Origin: an uncultured Chloroflexota bacterium
GTDB lineage: Bacteria; Chloroflexota; Dehalococcoidia; UBA3495
DNA: 9,634 nt
Assembly: GCA_913052545.1 (NCBI GenBank)
Contig: CAJXEF010000080.1
Span: 1 to 9,634, forward strand
Direction: 5' to 3'
Shown in pieces: positions 6,701 to 9,634 of this stretch. Positions within the stretch are counted from its first letter, which is position 1. Each line of letters opens with the position of its first letter. A model generated the notes under the pieces. It did no database searches and was not told the origin of the DNA. It worked only from the letters and a program-made list of their open reading frames with translations. Made by a program: the position numbers and the translations under genes.

Positions 6701-8154
6701 CTTCAATTAACATTTCAACCGAAGATATCATTTTAGATTTGCTAAGAGGTTGGTTGGAATGTTCGGGACCGATAACCCCCGCCACCTTAGCAAATACTTT
6801 AAATCTAACTTTAGATGACGTGAACTTTGCTCTGGGGCAGCTCGAAAACGAAGGACTCGTCCTGCGAGGTCACTTCACTCCCAAGATCTTAGATGAAGAA
6901 TTTTGCTACCGACGCGTCTTAGCCCAAATACATAATGCGACGGTAGGACGTCTCCGGAAAGAAATCGAACCTGCTACGCCATCTCAATTACTTGAGTTCT
7001 TATTCAAATGGCAACATGTTCATCCCAAGACCCGTCTTTACGGTGAAAATGGGCTCTTAGATGTAGCAGAATTATTACAAGGATTCGAATGCCCCGCCGG
7101 AGTATTAGAGGCTGAATTACTCGGTGCTAGGTTGGTGGATTACCAGGCCTCTCAATTAGACCAGTTATGTCTGGCCGGCAATGTAGTTTGGGGACGTTTC
7201 TCCAAACAAACTGATCAGGATCTGCCAAGTGCTCGACCAGGTCGTTCAACACCCTTAAATCGGACTACCCCGATATCAATAGCATTGAGAGAATCGCTAC
7301 CCTGGTTACTGAATAATGTCCTTGAAATAGACCAGGTTTCTAATAGGTTAGGAGGTTCCTATAGGGACATCCTTGAACTACTGAACAATCGCGGGGCTTT
7401 ATTTACCTCAGAGATCGCTAACGCAGCCAACCGTCTCAGATCCGATGTAGATGAAACGTTGTGGAAATTAGCTGCTTTAGGCTTAGTAACTACCGATGGA
7501 TTTTTTCCTTTAAGAGGCCGAATTGAGAGAACTGTTCTAATGAAGAGCAGGTATTCACGGATCCGTAGAGACCATCGAATAAACAGAACTCCTTCAAGTC
7601 GTTGGTCCCTTTTAAATCTTCCTGATAATTCTATTGATAACCTAGATGGCTCTTTTGAAGCGAAAACCAAGCAACTTTTATCGCGGTACGGAATCATATT
7701 CCCAGAACTTCTTTACCGGGAACCCATAGCACCTCCATGGCGTTATATGGTTCGCATACTACGTAGGATGGAGGCCAAGGGTGAAATCCGAGGAGGCCGC
7801 TTTGTCAGCGGTTTTATAGGCGAGCAATTCGCGACCCCAGAAGCAATCGAAATGCTTCGCTCAAACCGCAACAGTGACCCAGAAAGCGCTTTAATTACAA
7901 TATCCGCCTGCGATCCTCTTAACTTAATAGGAATATTAACTCCCGGGGATAAAATACCGGCTATTATCGGGAACAAGATTGTATTTCAAGGTGGTTTGCC
8001 AATATGTTCTTTATCCAACGGTCAAATCATAAATCACACACAGGAAACTCATCCGAACTTAAACAGAGCCAAAATGTCCTTGAACTACCAAGCAAGATAT
8101 AGCACTTCGTCTCAATCAGAGAGGCAATACACAGAAGTTGGAGATTTACTGTAA
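3772..8154 (+). CDS. lhr: Lhr family ATP-dependent helicase, full length with C-terminal domain
   Basis: A 1460-residue superfamily 2 helicase of the long Lhr type (E. coli and mycobacterial Lhr are about 1500). RecA1 carries the PTEIQ motif (21-25), Walker A APTGSGKT (42-49), DEIH (167-170) and SAT (202-204). RecA2 carries ATASLELGID (332-341) and QRVGRSGH (362-369). A winged-helix and Lhr-specific region follows, including GGMQLVIHAPLG near 644-655 and NRAWG with Trp663, the DEAD/H-associated signature. From roughly 860 on is the Lhr C-terminal domain of winged-helix and glycosylase-like modules. Known Lhr proteins are 3'-to-5' translocating helicases that unwind RNA:DNA hybrids and act in DNA repair. 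All motor motifs are intact. The ATG at 3772 fits the family N-terminus but has no Shine-Dalgarno. AT-rich -10-like sequences (TATGCT 3755-3760, TAATAT 3760-3765) lie just before it, so the message may be leaderless or nearly so. The SDR gene starts 20 bases after the stop. Confidence 0.96.
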   Translation: MSTTQFHPLVQQWFSQKFEVPTEIQLKGWQAISQNIDTLIAAPTGSGKTLAAFLTCIDTLVRMGIAGDLSNRTKVVYVSPLKALSNDIQKNLSEPLEEIGQLARQNGHFFPEIRIGLRTGDTKPSERQKMAKIPPHILITTPESLYILLTSKSGRSGLEEVDTVIIDEIHAIAGDKRGSHLSLSIERLRALSKQNITRIGLSATQNPIEETARFLVGTSSIDDAGKPNCLIVEAEKTRRLDLDLHIPSMELGPIASHELWDETLNTIAKMAGQHQTTLVFCNTRRMVERVSHQLSERMGEHCVVPHHGSLSKATRLEAEDKLKNGQVQVCVATASLELGIDIGDIDLVCQLGSPRSFNLVIQRVGRSGHAVGGVPKGRLFPLTRDELVECTALLSGIKRGTLDTLNVPKWPLDVLAQQIVATCSTGDWYEADLFNLCIQAYPYMELPRDKFNQVIESLSSGFAPRLGRKGSHLHRDGINHRVKARRGASISAITCGGTIPENADYDVITNSEEIFVGTVNEDFAIESLSGDIFLLGNTPWKIKRVEKNKVRVEDAQGQPPSIPFWLGESPGRTIELSDEVSRIRTGIEERLEQPAEATNWIIEESGIQIEASRQLVAYFQEGKRVLGMIPTGNRIIAERFFDESGGMQLVIHAPLGAATNRAWGMSLRKQICRSFDFELQAAATDDGLNFSLGPGLSFPLNEIFTYIKSKNAETVLSQAILQSPLFGTRWRWSATRALAILRFSGGRKVPAPLQRMRSDDLLAAVFPAQVACQDNALPGEIEIPDHPLTFETMRDCLTEAMDLINFKKVLASMEQGDIEVFAKDTVQPSAFAQQILNAQPYAFLDDAPLEERRARAVSLRRALPDNPQELGFLDEQSIKDCSINAWPRIRDKEELHEALLILGLLPWQQPQLAGLSSSDIDRQNALWFQELVLEKRAYELKISDSISFMVSAEKLTSYNQLFPESIISPEPPSQELPSINISTEDIILDLLRGWLECSGPITPATLANTLNLTLDDVNFALGQLENEGLVLRGHFTPKILDEEFCYRRVLAQIHNATVGRLRKEIEPATPSQLLEFLFKWQHVHPKTRLYGENGLLDVAELLQGFECPAGVLEAELLGARLVDYQASQLDQLCLAGNVVWGRFSKQTDQDLPSARPGRSTPLNRTTPISIALRESLPWLLNNVLEIDQVSNRLGGSYRDILELLNNRGALFTSEIANAANRLRSDVDETLWKLAALGLVTTDGFFPLRGRIERTVLMKSRYSRIRRDHRINRTPSSRWSLLNLPDNSIDNLDGSFEAKTKQLLSRYGIIFPELLYREPIAPPWRYMVRILRRMEAKGEIRGGRFVSGFIGEQFATPEAIEMLRSNRNSDPESALITISACDPLNLIGILTPGDKIPAIIGNKIVFQGGLPICSLSNGQIINHTQETHPNLNRAKMSLNYQARYSTSSQSERQYTEVGDLL

Positions 8155-8162
8155 ATAGCATC

Positions 8163-8170
8163 AAAGGAGG
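8163..8170 (+). promoter_or_regulatory. Strong ribosome binding site of the SDR gene
   Basis: AAAGGAGG ends 4 bases before the ATG at 8175 and lies within the 20-base gap after the Lhr stop. It fixes the SDR start. In the absence of room for a promoter in the gap, it suggests the SDR is translated from the lhr transcript or from a promoter inside lhr. Confidence 0.75.
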
Positions 8171-8174
8171 GCAC

Positions 8175-9032
8175 ATGACTGAAAGACCCTTAGCAGGGAA
8201 AATAGCTATCGTAACCGGTGCAGCCAGCCCTAGAGGACTGGGCCGTTCCATGACAGAGGCTTTAGTGAGAGCAGGTGCCCGGGTTTCTATGATGGACATT
8301 AATCAAGCATGGCTAGATGAAACCTCCAACTATATGCAGGAGATAGGAGGAGATAATTGTGTCACTACTCACGTGGTAGACGTTTCCTCTTTTACTGAGG
8401 CAGAACGATCCGTAAAACAAACAATCGAAGAGCTTGGGGGCCTTCACATATTGGTTAATAATGCGGGTATTGCGCCCAAGAACATGTTGCTCGGTACCCA
8501 AAGTAAAAACAATTTCTGGGAAGTCTCTCCCGAAGAGTGGGATAGAGTAGTATCGGTAAACAGTAACGGACCTTTTTACATGACAAGATCTGTTGTTCCG
8601 CACATGATTAAACAGGGATGGGGCCGCATCATTGGTGTCACCACCAGCATGAACACCATGTATAGGGAAGGGGCTACCCCTTACGGTCCATCAAAAGCCG
8701 CTCACGAAGCTATGATCGCAATGGCAGCGCGAGAATTAGAAGGTACAGGAGTAACGGTTAATGTACTGGTCCCCGGCGGCATGGCTAACACCGACTTGAT
8801 TCCCGATAACACCACACACAGTAGAGATTACATGATACAACCCAGTGTCATGCAGAAACCGATCATTTGGCTGTCATCTGAAGAATCAGAAGGCATAACC
8901 GGGAAACGTTTCATTGGTTATTATTGGGACGAAAACCTGCCAATCAAGGAGCGCCTCGAAAAATCGAGTGCACCCGCAGCATGGCCTCAACTGGGGTCTC
9001 AAGCGATTCGACTCGATCCCCTCGAAAAATAA
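8175..9032 (+). CDS. Short-chain dehydrogenase/reductase (SDR)
   Basis: A 285-residue classical SDR, a cytoplasmic NAD(P)-dependent oxidoreductase acting on a hydroxyl or carbonyl. The nucleotide-binding motif is TGAASPRGLG (14-23). Asp41 at the end of the second strand favours NAD(H) over NADP(H). NNAG is at 95-98 and the structural Asn is Asn129. The catalytic set is Tyr170 and Lys174 in YGPSK, with Ser158 (or Thr157, which has the more usual 13-residue spacing) as the third member. PGG at 200-202 and the following segment match the post-catalytic loop. The C-terminus is longer than in 250-residue members and ends in a charged tail, LDPLEK. The substrate cannot be predicted. It follows lhr by 20 bases, but no functional link is expected; the co-transcription looks incidental or serves regulation. 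No clear terminator follows. Confidence 0.94.
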   Translation: MTERPLAGKIAIVTGAASPRGLGRSMTEALVRAGARVSMMDINQAWLDETSNYMQEIGGDNCVTTHVVDVSSFTEAERSVKQTIEELGGLHILVNNAGIAPKNMLLGTQSKNNFWEVSPEEWDRVVSVNSNGPFYMTRSVVPHMIKQGWGRIIGVTTSMNTMYREGATPYGPSKAAHEAMIAMAARELEGTGVTVNVLVPGGMANTDLIPDNTTHSRDYMIQPSVMQKPIIWLSSEESEGITGKRFIGYYWDENLPIKERLEKSSAPAAWPQLGSQAIRLDPLEK

Positions 9033-9175
9033 ACTTTGATAGCGTATGCCAAAATTAAATTACGAATCCCATTCATATTGGCTTGCTTACGGAGATCTAT
9101 GCCTTCCGAAAATTGATAAAGCTCCCAACCCAACCACCGACTCGTTTTATTATTAGAAAATCTATATAGATCAAA
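9033..9175. other. Convergent gap between the SDR and flavin oxidoreductase genes
   Basis: This AT-rich 143-base gap separates two convergent stops. It holds a 12-base AT palindrome, ATCTATATAGAT (9160-9171), directly after the oxidoreductase stop, and a short CGGA...TCCG pair further left. Neither forms a convincing intrinsic terminator. No small gene or RNA was seen. Confidence 0.5.
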
Positions 9176-9634
9176 TTATGAATTAGAATTAATTTTTGAC
9201 GCTTTTTCTTTAGCCTTAAAATAGGGAATGACATGTTCACCAAACATTTTAAGAGTGTTCATAGTTTCCTCATGTGATTCCGGACCAATAGCATTAAGAG
9301 AGAACACTTGCTCCACACCCATATCTTCATATGCCTCAACAAATTTTATACAATCTTCCGGGGTGCCGACCAAAAAAGATGTACCCTGTTTTACCACCTC
9401 TTGAGCCGTCTTCTCTCCAGGATGCGGTCCTGCAGCTAACCTCATATCCTTTTCGTAATAACCTTGATAATCAGGTGGTACAGTAGCGGGATCAACCCCT
9501 TTCCACACTAATCGTGCCCTTTCGCGCTGCTGCTCCAAATACCAGTTCACCAGTTCTACCCCTCTAGTACTAACCACCTTGGGATCTTCGTGACAAAAAC
9601 CGGCAGTCATCAAAGCATTTTGGTTATTTACCAT
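9176..9634 (-). CDS. Luciferase-like (LLM) flavin-dependent oxidoreductase, C-terminal part
   Basis: The last 152 residues of a luciferase-like monooxygenase-superfamily protein. The gene's 5' part lies beyond the window edge, since full-length members are about 330-400 residues. The Met at the very edge is therefore most likely internal. GTPEDCIKFVEAYEDMGVEQV-like sequence (near residues 89-109 of this fragment) is the characteristic C-terminal LLM pattern: a loop followed by a helix ending in a Gly-Val turn. AGFCHEDPK and the long VELVNWYLEQQRERARL helix fit the insertion region of the barrel. Such enzymes use FMNH2 or F420 to oxygenate or oxidise organic substrates in the cytoplasm. The cofactor-binding N-terminal half is not visible, so the cofactor is open. 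The C-terminus is lysine-rich and ends with a TAA stop at 9178-9176. Confidence 0.85.
   Translation of the reverse strand: MVNNQNALMTAGFCHEDPKVVSTRGVELVNWYLEQQRERARLVWKGVDPATVPPDYQGYYEKDMRLAAGPHPGEKTAQEVVKQGTSFLVGTPEDCIKFVEAYEDMGVEQVFSLNAIGPESHEETMNTLKMFGEHVIPYFKAKEKASKINSNS

Noticed and set aside
7359..7697. Antisense open frames inside the Lhr gene, including this 112-codon one
   Set aside because: They are shadows of a long helicase gene with intact motifs; none shows a ribosome binding site or a family-like sequence.
9160..9171. AT palindrome ATCTATATAGAT after the flavin oxidoreductase stop, as a terminator
   Set aside because: With a minimal loop only four A/T-rich pairs remain and no clean U tract follows, so it is too weak for an intrinsic terminator.

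Overview
The window looks like a chromosomal stretch of a free-living, probably marine or aquatic heterotrophic bacterium of moderate G+C. Taxonomy is inference only. The mix of a luciferase-like flavin oxidoreductase, an SDR, an ACMSD-like amidohydrolase and an orphan NMT1-like binding protein recalls the SAR202 lineage of Chloroflexota, but there is no rRNA or other phylogenetic marker here. No mobile element, CRISPR array, tRNA or rRNA was seen.

Layout. Positions 1-12 hold the first four codons of a minus-strand gene with a good ribosome binding site. Positions 13-495 are intergenic, with nested inverted repeats at 69-89. Three minus-strand genes follow, transcribed right to left: a metallo-beta-lactamase-fold hydrolase (3615-2746), a cytosolic-looking periplasmic-binding-protein-fold (NMT1/THI5-like) protein (2612-1689) and an ACMSD-like metal-dependent amidohydrolase (1506-496). 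They are spaced by 130-180 bases with their own signals between them, so they look like neighbouring units of one pathway rather than a tight operon. The divergent plus-strand side carries a full-length Lhr-type helicase (3772-8154), followed 20 bases later by an SDR dehydrogenase (8175-9032). A luciferase-like monooxygenase converges from the right and is cut by the window edge (9634-9176).

The most notable point is the NMT1-like gene. Its reading frame is continuous over 307 codons except for one in-frame TGA at codon 73 (2394-2396). The frame, codon use and family-like sequence continue on both sides. Eleven bases after the TGA, the transcript can fold a G-C-rich stem with a small loop that begins with G, which is the geometry of a bacterial SECIS element. 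The gene is therefore either a candidate selenoprotein of an unusual family or a gene broken by one nonsense change; the window alone cannot decide. The same gene has a perfect extended -10 (TGTTATAAT) followed three bases later by a perfect 12-base palindrome, which suggests dedicated regulation.

Together the MBL hydrolase, PBP-fold protein, ACMSD-like (de)carboxylase/hydrolase, SDR and flavin oxidoreductase suggest catabolism of an aromatic or other recalcitrant carboxylated substrate. The substrate cannot be read from the sequence. Lhr is a DNA/RNA repair helicase and is probably only a neighbour.
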